Positions 1-7,728 of a stretch of 64,000 nt of DNA are shown here, in pieces. The notes below the pieces were generated by a model that did not search any database, was not told the DNA's origin, and was given only the letters and a program-made list of their open reading frames with translations. The stretch covers positions 161,594 through 225,593 of the forward strand of contig NZ_OAOD01000005.1 of the NCBI RefSeq assembly GCF_900205925.1, in the 5' to 3' direction. Each line of letters opens with the position of its first letter. The stretch's first letter is position 1. Source of the stretch: Clostridium peptidivorans (GTDB lineage: Bacteria; Bacillota; Clostridia; Clostridiales; Clostridiaceae). A program made the position numbers and the translations under genes.

Positions 1-3
1 CTT

Positions 4-113
4 TTAGTTTATAATTTCCTTAACTCCTTCACCAATGCCGCTTTCATAAAAATCTGCGTTATACCCAGTACGCTTAAAATAATATGAATATTTTCATTTA
101 TTAATATATCCAT
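4..113 (-). pseudogene. Possible small frameshifted protein remnant
   Basis: Downstream of larB, the minus strand encodes MDILINE from an ATG at 113, then, after a one-base frame change in a short A run, a coherent-looking tail KYSYYFKRTGYN...GEGVKEIIN ending at a stop at 4-6. Read without the shift it gives a less protein-like 44-residue ORF from an ATG upstream. The tail resembles genuine coding sequence in composition but I do not recognise a family. It may be a decayed small gene or a sequencing indel. Low confidence. Confidence 0.2.
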
Positions 114-198
114 GCCGCCTACTTCATATCCCTTATCAACCATACATTTTATTATACCCTATGGCTTAAATCAATAAATCTTTCACACCATAAGTGAA

Positions 199-960
199 TT
201 ATATGACTTTATTTCCCAACTTATTAATAATACTCGCTGAATATCCAGCCCCAAATCCATTATCAATATTTACTACAGTAACTCCACTTGCACAGCTGTT
301 AAGCATACATAAAAGAGCAGATAATCCATTAAAATTAGCTCCGTATCCCACGCTTGTTGGAACTGCAATAACTGGCTTATCTACAAGGCCACCTACTACG
401 CTAGCTAGAGCTCCCTCCATTCCCGCCACTACAACAACTACCTTTGCTCCTCTTATATCATCCAATCTGTTAAACAAACGATGTATTCCGGCAACTCCTA
501 CATCATATATTCTTTTTACTTCATTTCCAAAGGTCTCTGCAGTTATAGCTGCTTCTTCAGATACAGGTATGTCTGAAGTCCCTGCAGTGACTACAGCTAT
601 GTAACTTGAGCTCTTTTCTACTTCTGTTTGTATAATTCTTATTATTCTTGCTTCCTTAAAATACTCAGCTTTGTCACATATGCCTTTTATTTCTGCATAC
701 ATTTCCTCTGTAGCTCTTGTGGCTAGTATATTATTTTTCTTTGTTATCATGAATTCTACTATACTTTTTACTTGCTCTACAGTTTTGCCTGCACAGTATA
801 TTACTTCTGGGTAACCCACTCTAAGTTCTCTGTGGTTATCTATCTTTGCAAAGCCTAAATCTTTAAAGGGTAGTTCTTTTAGTTTATTTAGCGCCTCATC
901 TATTTCTAAATTATCTTCTTTAACCTTTAAAAGAAGTTCTCTTAGCTCCTTTTCATTCAT
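199..960 (-). CDS. larB: LarB, pyridinium-3,5-biscarboxylic acid mononucleotide synthase (nickel-pincer cofactor biosynthesis)
   Basis: LarB is the first enzyme of the nickel-pincer nucleotide (NPN) pathway; it carboxylates and hydrolyses nicotinic acid adenine dinucleotide to P2CMN. The 253-residue protein has the family layout: an N-terminal helical part and a PurE/AIR-carboxylase-like C-terminal domain, with the stretch VVVVAGMEGALASVVGG at about residues 175-191, then PTSVGYGANFNG and a NIDNGFGAGY motif near the end. Its start overlaps the end of larE by 8 bases, so translation is probably coupled in a larC-larE-larB operon. It is the last gene of the operon in view. No larA (the NPN-dependent racemase) follows. 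Confidence 0.93.
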   Translation of the reverse strand: MNEKELRELLLKVKEDNLEIDEALNKLKELPFKDLGFAKIDNHRELRVGYPEVIYCAGKTVEQVKSIVEFMITKKNNILATRATEEMYAEIKGICDKAEYFKEARIIRIIQTEVEKSSSYIAVVTAGTSDIPVSEEAAITAETFGNEVKRIYDVGVAGIHRLFNRLDDIRGAKVVVVVAGMEGALASVVGGLVDKPVIAVPTSVGYGANFNGLSALLCMLNSCASGVTVVNIDNGFGAGYSASIINKLGNKVI

Positions 961-1777
961 TATTCATGCCACCTTTTATATTTACATTCATACTTCCTGT
1001 TCTATATCCTTCTAAATCTAATGTTACATATTTATAACCTAAATTCTTTAAATTTTCTATTACATTTTTTCTTATGTCCTTATCTAAAAAGTTATTTATT
1101 TGTTCATTATATACTTCTATACGAGCTAACTCTCCATAACTTCGTATACGCGCACCCATAAATCCTGCTTCAGCTAAGTAACTTTCTCCCTTTTCAATTC
1201 TTTTAAGTTCTTCTATTTTTATTTCTTGTCCATAAGGAAGTCTAGATAATAAACAAGCATAGGATGGCTTGTCCCAAGTAGGAAGTCCCAACTCTTTAGA
1301 TATTTCTCTTATATCTTTTTTAGTAAATTTACATTCTAATAATGGACTTTTTACATTAAGTTCCTTAAGTGCTCTCATTCCTGGCCTATAATCCTTTGTA
1401 TCATCCAAATTACTTCCATCTACTACATAATCTATTCCCATTTCTTTTAAAAAATCTTTTATTTTGCTAAATATATGTGTCTTACATATATAGCATCTAT
1501 CCTCAGGATTATGCTTTATCTCTTCTAATATGTCAAACTCCAGGAAATAGTGCTCTATTTTTAACTCATCTATTATGTTTTCTACTTCTTTTATTTCTCT
1601 ATCAGGTATATACGGTGCCTTTATAGTTATCGCAATAACCTCTTTACCTATTGCATCTTGACAAACCCTTAGAAGGAAGGTACTATCCACTCCTCCAGAA
1701 AATGCAACTGCTACCTTTTTAAGAGATTTTATATAATCCACAAGTTCTTTATATTTTTCATTATACAATTTACTCAC
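953..1777 (-). CDS. larE: LarE, ATP-dependent sulfur insertase of nickel-pincer cofactor synthesis
   Basis: LarE adenylates the carboxylates of P2CMN and replaces them with thiocarboxylates. The PP-loop ATP-pyrophosphatase motif SGGVDST is at residues 27-33. Three cysteines stand out: C95 and C98 in CYIC, and C175 in YACLLSR. C175 lies where Lactobacillus plantarum LarE has its sacrificial cysteine. The extra CxxC pair is the pattern reported for LarE proteins that carry a [4Fe-4S] cluster and can act catalytically, so this copy is probably the Fe-S type (inference). It overlaps larB by 8 bases and the larC 3' end by 8 bases, in one operon. Confidence 0.93.
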   Translation of the reverse strand: MSKLYNEKYKELVDYIKSLKKVAVAFSGGVDSTFLLRVCQDAIGKEVIAITIKAPYIPDREIKEVENIIDELKIEHYFLEFDILEEIKHNPEDRCYICKTHIFSKIKDFLKEMGIDYVVDGSNLDDTKDYRPGMRALKELNVKSPLLECKFTKKDIREISKELGLPTWDKPSYACLLSRLPYGQEIKIEELKRIEKGESYLAEAGFMGARIRSYGELARIEVYNEQINNFLDKDIRKNVIENLKNLGYKYVTLDLEGYRTGSMNVNIKGGMNNE

Positions 1778-3025
1778 CCCATACTTTTAAATCTTTTATT
1801 TCCATTTTTATATCTTCATATAATCTTATAAAAGGAATATTTTTTTCTAACGCAATTCTTTTTACATCCTCAAATTCAGGCTTATATTTAATCATATTTC
1901 CTTCTTTATAACATGCTTTTATTCTTATTTCTCCATAAGATGTACTTATATTTTTTATATTCCTATCTAAAATACTTTTTTCTACCTTGTATTTTCTAAG
2001 TCCTATAGTGGTTGTTTCATTAAATAATACATTATTTAAATCTTTTTCTTTTTCTTCTGTATGTAATACAGATAGCTTTATAGCAGGTCTTCCTTTTTTC
2101 ATAACTATAGGAGTTAAATATACATCTTGAGCTCCAGAGCTTAAAAGCTTATCTATTATATATGGATAAACCTCTGAACTCATATCATCTATATTACATT
2201 CAGTTACAAAACACTGTTTTTTTTTTCTTCTTTTTCAGCAATAAACACTCTAAGCACATTAGGTATTTTATCAAAATCCTTGTATCCTATACCATACCCA
2301 ACCCTTAATACTTTAAATTCCTCTTTATCTGTAAATTCCTTTACTAAAGATTTTAATATGGCAGCTCCAGTTGGAGTAGTTGCTTCAAAAGGCACATTCC
2401 CCTTTCTTATTGGTATGTCCTTAAGTATTTCTACTGTAGCTGGTGCAGGTACTGGCAGTACTCCATGAGCGCAATGAACAAACCCGCTACCTACCTCTAC
2501 AGTGGAACAAAATATTTCTTCCACATCTAAGTAATCACAACATATTGCTGCCCCTACAATATCTATAATAGAGTCTGTAGCTCCAACTTCATGAAAGTGA
2601 ACTTCATATAGTTCCTTGTTATGAACTCTTGCCTCTGCTTCTGCTACTATTTTAAATATACTTAAACTTAAATTTTTTACTTTTTCTTTAAGACTACTAT
2701 TTTTTATTATCTCTTCTATATCCTTCAAATTTCTATGATGATGGTGATTATTTTCCTCATGGTGATGTAAATTATGTTCATTATGCTCACCATGATTTTC
2801 ATTATGATGGTGATGAGGCTTTAAAATTACATTTACCTTGGTTCCTGCTATTCCATTTTTAACTTCTCTGGTTATATTTAATTCATATTCATCATTTATA
2901 TTAAGCTTTTTAAGTTCTTCTATAAGATATTCCTTAGGAACCCCTAAGTCCACCATAGCTGCTAAATTCATATCTCCGCTAATTCCTGAAAAGCAATCAT
3001 AATAAAGTATCTTCATAATTTTCAC
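1770..3025 (-). CDS. larC: LarC, nickel insertase of nickel-pincer cofactor, expressed across a -1 frameshift
   Basis: LarC inserts Ni(II) into the thiolated pyridinium mononucleotide using CTP. The zero-frame ORF (larC1, 3025-2204, 273 aa) carries YYDCFSGISGDMN at its start and a very His-rich loop (several HHHH clusters, about residues 72-98) typical of nickel handling. The second ORF (larC2) is open from the A10 run at 2217-2226 to 1770. Read through a -1 shift it restores the family motif ECNIDDMSSE, which lies partly upstream of any larC2 start codon. No Shine-Dalgarno precedes the larC2 ATG. A single 418-residue fusion product is therefore expected. Programmed frameshifting of larC is known in L. 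plantarum. It heads the larCEB operon, 61 bases downstream of mpg. Confidence 0.88.
2216..2222 (-). other. Canonical -1 ribosomal slippery heptamer A-AAA-AAC in larC
   Basis: In the larC1 reading frame the mRNA reads GAA GAA AAA AAA AAC AGT, so the heptamer A AAA AAC sits in the zero frame at the end of a ten-A run (2217-2226). Slipping back one base continues into CAG TGT TTT GTA ACT GAA TGT, the larC2 frame. The zero-frame stop (TAA, 2204-2206) follows three codons after AAC. I see no strong downstream hairpin. RNA polymerase slippage on the A10 tract could contribute as well. Confidence 0.75.
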
Positions 3026-3086
3026 CCATCCCTTTATTAATAAAGATTAAATATTTTCAATATATTATAATTTTACCACATCTTAC

Positions 3087-3692
3087 TTATTTAGACACAT
3101 ATGGATTTCCTGAAATGAAAAACCTCCAAGGATAATCCTTAGCTTCCTCAGCATAATCAATACCTATTCTCGAGGATTCTCCAATCTCAAATTCTTGTTT
3201 ATTTCCTTCCTCTATGTATATCCTATCCCCTAATAAATCATCTCCATTCATACTTTTATCAATATTAAGAGCCATACATAATCTAGAAGGACCGCTGGTC
3301 AAATTAACTACTTCCCTTTTCTTTAATTCATCATAGTTCTTATTGAACCTTCTTTTACTCATGACTTCCTTTCCTTCTAAGGGCTCAACTGCTCTTATTA
3401 ATACCGCCTGCGCTATCCCTTCTTCTCTTGATACTACGTTCATACAATAATAAAGTCCATATATAAAATATACATATGCAACTCCAGGTTTTCCATACAT
3501 AACTTCTACCCTTTTAGTTCTACGTCCACCATAGCTGTGAGCAGCCTTATCCTGTAATCCCATATATGCTTCTACTTCTACAATCTTTCCTGAAGTTATT
3601 ATGCTATTTTCAACAGTCACTAAGTTTTTTCCTAAAAGCTCCTTTGCTACTTCTAAAGTATCTTTATTATAAAATTCTCTTGACAGCTTCAT
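3087..3692 (-). CDS. DNA-3-methyladenine glycosylase (AAG/Mpg family)
   Basis: This monofunctional DNA glycosylase removes alkylated purines in base excision repair. The 201-residue protein matches the family along its length: the early KELLGKNLV, the catalytic segment EVEAYMGLQDKAAHS (the E before AYMG supplies the general base), YGLYYCMNVV, and LTSGPSRLCMAL. The start ATG at 3692 has a GGAGGGC ribosome binding site. It lies between clpE (after a hairpin at 3718-3743) and the lar operon. Nothing unusual is seen. Confidence 0.93.
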   Translation of the reverse strand: MKLSREFYNKDTLEVAKELLGKNLVTVENSIITSGKIVEVEAYMGLQDKAAHSYGGRRTKRVEVMYGKPGVAYVYFIYGLYYCMNVVSREEGIAQAVLIRAVEPLEGKEVMSKRRFNKNYDELKKREVVNLTSGPSRLCMALNIDKSMNGDDLLGDRIYIEEGNKQEFEIGESSRIGIDYAEEAKDYPWRFFISGNPYVSK

Positions 3693-3717
3693 GTTAAATG
3701 CCCTCCTTTAAAATTTA

Positions 3718-3743
3718 CAGCCTGGTATTAACATACCAGGCTG
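3718..3743 (-). terminator. Inverted repeat downstream of clpE
   Basis: A perfect 10-base-pair stem (CAGCCTGGTA ... TACCAGGCTG) with a 6-base loop lies 18 bases after the clpE stop and just before the mpg ribosome binding site. On the minus strand the following U tract is short (TAAATTTT), so it may be a partial terminator or attenuator between clpE and mpg. Confidence 0.6.
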
Positions 3744-3761
3744 CAAATATAACTAAAAATT

Positions 3762-6095
3762 TTATAAAATATTATTTATTATTGTTCTATCTTTTTCTAC
3801 ACCCAAATCTATAGTTGAGCCTTCCTTAATACGTTTTTCAAAATAAGCCTCTGTTATTTCATCCTCTAAATATCTTTGAATTGCTCTTCTTAAAGGTCTT
3901 GCTCCATATTTTTCATCATATCCCTTTTCAAGAATAAGATCTTTAACATCCTTATTAACCTTTATTTTTATATTTTTTTCAAATAGCTCTTCTTCTACCT
4001 CTTTAATCATTAAATCTACTATTTTATATAGCTCTTCCTTTGTAAGAGGTTTAAATACTATTGTCTCATCTACTCTGTTTAAAAACTCTGGCCTAAAGGT
4101 TTCCTTAAGGGCATCTCTTACCTGAACCTCTAAAGCTTCATAATCACTACTTCCAAAACCTATTTTAGTTCCCTTAAAATTTGTCCCCGCATTAGATGTC
4201 ATTATAATTACAGTGTTATCAAAATATACAGTTCTTCCTTGGCCATCTGTAAGCCTTCCATCATCTAATATTTGAAGTAACATATTAAATACATCTGGAT
4301 GAGCCTTTTCTATTTCATCTAATAATACTACAGAATAAGGTTTTCTTCTAACTTTTTCTGTAAGCTGGCCACCCTCATCATATCCAACATATCCCGGAGG
4401 TGCTCCTATAAGCTTTGATGAAGTATGCTTTTCCATATATTCAGACATATCCACCCTAATTAGTGCTTCCTCACTTCCAAATAGCTCAGAAGCCAATGCC
4501 TTTACAAGTTCAGTTTTCCCTACCCCTGTAGGGCCCACAAATATAAAAGATGACGGTTTTTTCTTTTTCTTAAATCCCAATCTATTTCTTCTAATAGATT
4601 TTGACAAAGCATTTACAGCTTCTTCTTGACCTATTACTCTTTCATGAAGCTTATTTTCTAAGTTTAATAATCTTTCTCCTTCGTTTTCCTTTACTTTATG
4701 AATTGGAATTTTTGTCCATGCTTCTATAACAGAAGCTACATCTTCTATAGTTAGTTCAACACTATTGCATTCTTTCTCAATCTTCGTTAACTTTTCTTTA
4801 ATTCTAAACTCTTGTGTTTTATATTCAGCTGCTCTTTCATAATTTCCATTATCAGCTTCTTTTATTATTTCTTGTTGAATTTTTTCAAGCTCTTCCCCTA
4901 AAGATTCTACTTCTACAAGCCCTTTATTTTTTAAATTTGCCCTAGAGCTAGCTTCATCAATCACATCTATAGCCTTATCAGGAAGATACCTATCATTTAT
5001 ATATCTTTCAGAAAGCTTTACAGCTTCACTTATAACATCATCACTTATATGCACCTTATGATAATCTTCATAGTATTTTTTTATGCCCATTAATATTTCT
5101 ATAGCCTCTTCTATAGTTGGCTCTTCTACGAGTACAGGTTGAAACCTTCTTTCGAGTGCTGAATCCTTTTCTATGTGTTTTCTATACTCTTCTAAAGTAG
5201 TTGCTCCAATAACTTGTATTTCACCTCGAGCTAGTGCAGGCTTTAATATATTCGCGGCATTTATAGCTCCTCCTTGAGCTTCTCCTGCCCCCATTATATT
5301 ATGAATTTCATCTATAACTAATATAATGTTTCCTTCTGCTTTAGCTTCATCGATTATACTTTTCATTCTTCCTTCAAATTGTCCTCTAAATTGAGTTCCC
5401 GCTACTACTGCTGTAAGATCCAATAAATATACCTCTGCATTGAATAGTTTTGCTGGAACCTCCTTTTTAGAAATTCTAACTGCTAATCCTTCTGCTATTG
5501 CAGTCTTACCTACGCCTGGTTCTCCTATAAGTATAGGGTTGTTTTTAGTCCTTCTATTAAGGATTTGAATAACCCTATCTATTTCTGTATTCCTTCCTAT
5601 TACAGGATCAACTTCACCATTTTTAGCTTTTTCATTAAGGTTTATACCATACTTATCTAAGTTATTTCTTTTCTTTTTAAATAAATTATTTTTAGTCTTT
5701 ATGCTACTTTTATTTTCTCCATATTTATAATCCTTACCATCTTCAAAGCCTCTAAACATATCCTTAATTTCATTACTTTCAAATATATCCTTTGCTTCAT
5801 TTTTTTCTAAAGATGTTTGATCATTTATAGATAAATTATTTATTATATTATTAAACATATCATTATTTGTAAATTCGTTTAAATCTACATTTTCAAGCAT
5901 ACTATTTAGTTGTTCTGTATAGTTCTCCATATCCTCTGAACTAATTCCTGTAGATTCTAAAAGCTGATTTAATGCTGGAAGCCCCATTTTTTTAGCACAA
6001 TCTATACAAACTCCCATTATTTGAGGTTTCCCACCTTCTATTTTGGAAGTAAATATCGTGGCTACATTTTTATGACATATTGAACACAATTTCAT
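3762..6095 (-). CDS. clpE: ClpE-type Hsp100 unfoldase, ATPase subunit of Clp protease
   Basis: This AAA+ unfoldase would feed misfolded proteins to ClpP. It has two ATPase modules: Walker A GEPGVGKT near residue 191 with Walker [10 protein letters not shown], and Walker A GPTGVGKT near residue 519 with [11 protein letters not shown]. Instead of ClpC N-repeats it starts with a four-cysteine zinc finger (C4, C7, C30, C33), followed by a Ser/Asn-rich linker. A UVR-like coiled segment ([11 protein letters not shown]) lies between the ATPase modules. Zinc finger plus UVR is the ClpE layout. ClpE is CtsR-controlled in bacilli, but I found no clear CtsR heptad repeat upstream and no mcsA/mcsB/ctsR neighbour. 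Confidence 0.85.
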   Translation of the reverse strand: MKLCSICHKNVATIFTSKIEGGKPQIMGVCIDCAKKMGLPALNQLLESTGISSEDMENYTEQLNSMLENVDLNEFTNNDMFNNIINNLSINDQTSLEKNEAKDIFESNEIKDMFRGFEDGKDYKYGENKSSIKTKNNLFKKKRNNLDKYGINLNEKAKNGEVDPVIGRNTEIDRVIQILNRRTKNNPILIGEPGVGKTAIAEGLAVRISKKEVPAKLFNAEVYLLDLTAVVAGTQFRGQFEGRMKSIIDEAKAEGNIILVIDEIHNIMGAGEAQGGAINAANILKPALARGEIQVIGATTLEEYRKHIEKDSALERRFQPVLVEEPTIEEAIEILMGIKKYYEDYHKVHISDDVISEAVKLSERYINDRYLPDKAIDVIDEASSRANLKNKGLVEVESLGEELEKIQQEIIKEADNGNYERAAEYKTQEFRIKEKLTKIEKECNSVELTIEDVASVIEAWTKIPIHKVKENEGERLLNLENKLHERVIGQEEAVNALSKSIRRNRLGFKKKKKPSSFIFVGPTGVGKTELVKALASELFGSEEALIRVDMSEYMEKHTSSKLIGAPPGYVGYDEGGQLTEKVRRKPYSVVLLDEIEKAHPDVFNMLLQILDDGRLTDGQGRTVYFDNTVIIMTSNAGTNFKGTKIGFGSSDYEALEVQVRDALKETFRPEFLNRVDETIVFKPLTKEELYKIVDLMIKEVEEELFEKNIKIKVNKDVKDLILEKGYDEKYGARPLRRAIQRYLEDEITEAYFEKRIKEGSTIDLGVEKDRTIINNIL

Positions 6096-6220
6096 AACAT
6101 CATCTCCATACTCTATAATGTCTTATATTCTATAAGTTCATGTAAATATAGTATATCATAATTAAATATTATTATTTTACAAGATTTATGAATTTATTTT
6201 AACCATTATGATAACATAAA

Positions 6221-6251
6221 ATAACTAGCTTTGACAGCTAGTTATTTTTTT
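6221..6251 (-). terminator. Intrinsic terminator of the small membrane peptide gene
   Basis: A perfect 10-base-pair stem (ATAACTAGCT / AGCTAGTTAT) encloses a 5-base loop at 6221-6245. A T run sits on the plus-strand side (6245-6251) and TTTTATG follows on the minus strand, so it can work in both directions. The stop codon of the 6242-6406 minus-strand ORF lies inside the first arm. Confidence 0.75.
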
Positions 6252-6406
6252 GTTCCTATGTTTATAACCTCATTTGTCATATCATAACTATCATTTGAAA
6301 TTAATTTTTTATTTGTTATTTTACCAGATTTTTTAACAATTAATAAATTTATTATAACCATTATGAGCGATACAAAATTTATTTTTCTTATCTCTCCATA
6401 ACCCAT
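6242..6406 (-). CDS. Unrecognised 54-residue single-span membrane peptide
   Basis: The minus strand holds an ATG-initiated 54-codon ORF. Residues about 10-24 (INFVSLIMVIINLLIV) form one hydrophobic span, followed by a basic KKSGK and a polar tail ending NIGTKK. A good promoter (TTGAAA-N16-TATAAT, 6423-6450) ends only about 17 bases upstream of the ATG, and the stop codon merges into a terminator hairpin. The ORF therefore fills its transcript, which is the main argument that it is real. No Shine-Dalgarno is visible, so translation would be almost leaderless. I do not recognise the family and assign no function. Confidence 0.45.
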   Translation of the reverse strand: MGYGEIRKINFVSLIMVIINLLIVKKSGKITNKKLISNDSYDMTNEVINIGTKK

Positions 6407-6422
6407 TATATTTAATTTTTAT

Positions 6423-6450
6423 ATTATACTTAGTATGTGTACTTTTTCAA
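6423..6450 (-). promoter_or_regulatory. SigA-type promoter for the small membrane peptide
   Basis: On the minus strand TTGAAA (6445-6450) and TATAAT (6423-6428) are separated by 16 bases, placing the transcript start a few bases before the ATG at 6406. Confidence 0.55.
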
Positions 6451-6500
6451 TTCTTATCAAATGAAAATATATACAATTTTATAATTTAAAATAAATTATG

Positions 6501-6546
6501 AAAGACCTTCCATAAGATAATTAAGCTATTCTTATAGAAGATCTTT
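6501..6546 (-). terminator. Imperfect hairpin downstream of manC
   Basis: AAAGATCTTCTATAAG pairs with CTTATGGAAGGTCTTT with two mismatches or wobbles around a 14-base loop, ten bases after the manC stop. The following minus-strand sequence is AT-rich but lacks a solid U run. Confidence 0.5.
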
Positions 6547-6555
6547 ATAGTAAGC

Positions 6556-7623
6556 CTATATATAATCTTTAAATTCATTATCTTTTTTCAATTCGCTTAC
6601 CAAATATTTTATTTCTTGATCTTTATTTTTATCCATTACAAGTATTACATCTCCTGCATCTACTATTATTAAATCTTTTACTCCAAAGCCTATGACAAGC
6701 TTTTCTCCACCAAGAACTATACAATCTTGACTTTCGTCCATGTATATATTCCCATTTACATTATTTCCACGGAAATTCTTTAAAAATCGTGCAAGCGACA
6801 CAAAGTTACCTATATCATCCCAAACAAATTCGCATTTTATAACAAATGCCTTTCTAGTTTTTTGCATTATACCAAAGTCTACTGAAATTCCATCGATTAA
6901 ATTATATTCTTCCTTTATTACTTCTTCTTCCTGTTCTGTATCTAATGCAGAATATATATTCATCATACTTTTATACATTTTAGGCAAATACTTTTCCATT
7001 TCCCTAAGGTAAATATCTGCTCTCCAAATAAACATACCACTATTCCATAGATAAGTGCCTTTTATTAATAAATCTTTAGCCACCTCTAGGTTAGGTTTTT
7101 CTAAAAATCTCTCTACTCTGTAAGAAGGTATCCCTCCAATGATTCTCTCTCCTGTTTCTATATATCCATATCCTGTTTCAGGACGAGTCGGAGCAACTCC
7201 AATTGTAATCAGCCCTCTTTTTCTTTCTACGATTTCCACAGCTTGGCTTAATGTATCTGTAAATAATTTTTCATTTTCTATATAGTGGTCTGAAGGGAGT
7301 ACCATCATTATTGCATCCTTATCTTTTTTTAAAAGCTTTACTGCAGAAAGCCCAATACAGGTTGCAGTTTCTTTGTTTGCAGGTTCTACGAATATATTTT
7401 CTTTGTTAATATCGGGCAATTCCTCATATACCTTGTTTAAATATATCTCATTGGTTACCACATATATATTTTCTTTATTTACTAAAGGCTTTATCCTGTC
7501 TACAGTGTTTCTTAAAAAACTCTTATCATTTATTATTTTTAAAAACTGCTTAGGATTACTTTCCCTTGATAAGGGATAGAGCCTTGTTCCTTTTCCACCG
7601 GCTAGAATTAACGCATATAACAC
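6556..7623 (-). CDS. manC: Mannose-1-phosphate guanylyltransferase
   Basis: This nucleotidyltransferase makes GDP-mannose from mannose-1-phosphate and GTP for surface glycans. The N-terminus YALILAGGKGTRLYPLSR is the nucleotide-binding signature, followed by NPKQFLKI, VLPSDHYI, TGYGYIE and FLEKP. I choose the GTG at 7623 because GGAGAGG lies 5 bases upstream and family proteins begin immediately before YALILAGG; longer starts add an unrelated 22-residue leader. It is the short single-domain form (355 aa) without the C-terminal isomerase domain. An inverted repeat at 7646-7673 lies in its leader. No other glycan genes are adjacent, so its pathway partner is elsewhere. Confidence 0.88.
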   Translation of the reverse strand: MLYALILAGGKGTRLYPLSRESNPKQFLKIINDKSFLRNTVDRIKPLVNKENIYVVTNEIYLNKVYEELPDINKENIFVEPANKETATCIGLSAVKLLKKDKDAIMMVLPSDHYIENEKLFTDTLSQAVEIVERKRGLITIGVAPTRPETGYGYIETGERIIGGIPSYRVERFLEKPNLEVAKDLLIKGTYLWNSGMFIWRADIYLREMEKYLPKMYKSMMNIYSALDTEQEEEVIKEEYNLIDGISVDFGIMQKTRKAFVIKCEFVWDDIGNFVSLARFLKNFRGNNVNGNIYMDESQDCIVLGGEKLVIGFGVKDLIIVDAGDVILVMDKNKDQEIKYLVSELKKDNEFKDYI

Positions 7624-7728
7624 AAAAACCTCTCCACAAATAAGTGCTTTAATTCCATAGTATGAATTAAAGCGGTTATTTGTGAACAACCTCCTTTTAT
7701 GATTCTGTAAAAGTTTTATAAAGTCTAT

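Noticed and set aside
6096..6220. CtsR operator upstream of clpE
   Set aside because: The heptad repeat GGTCAAA was not found in either orientation.
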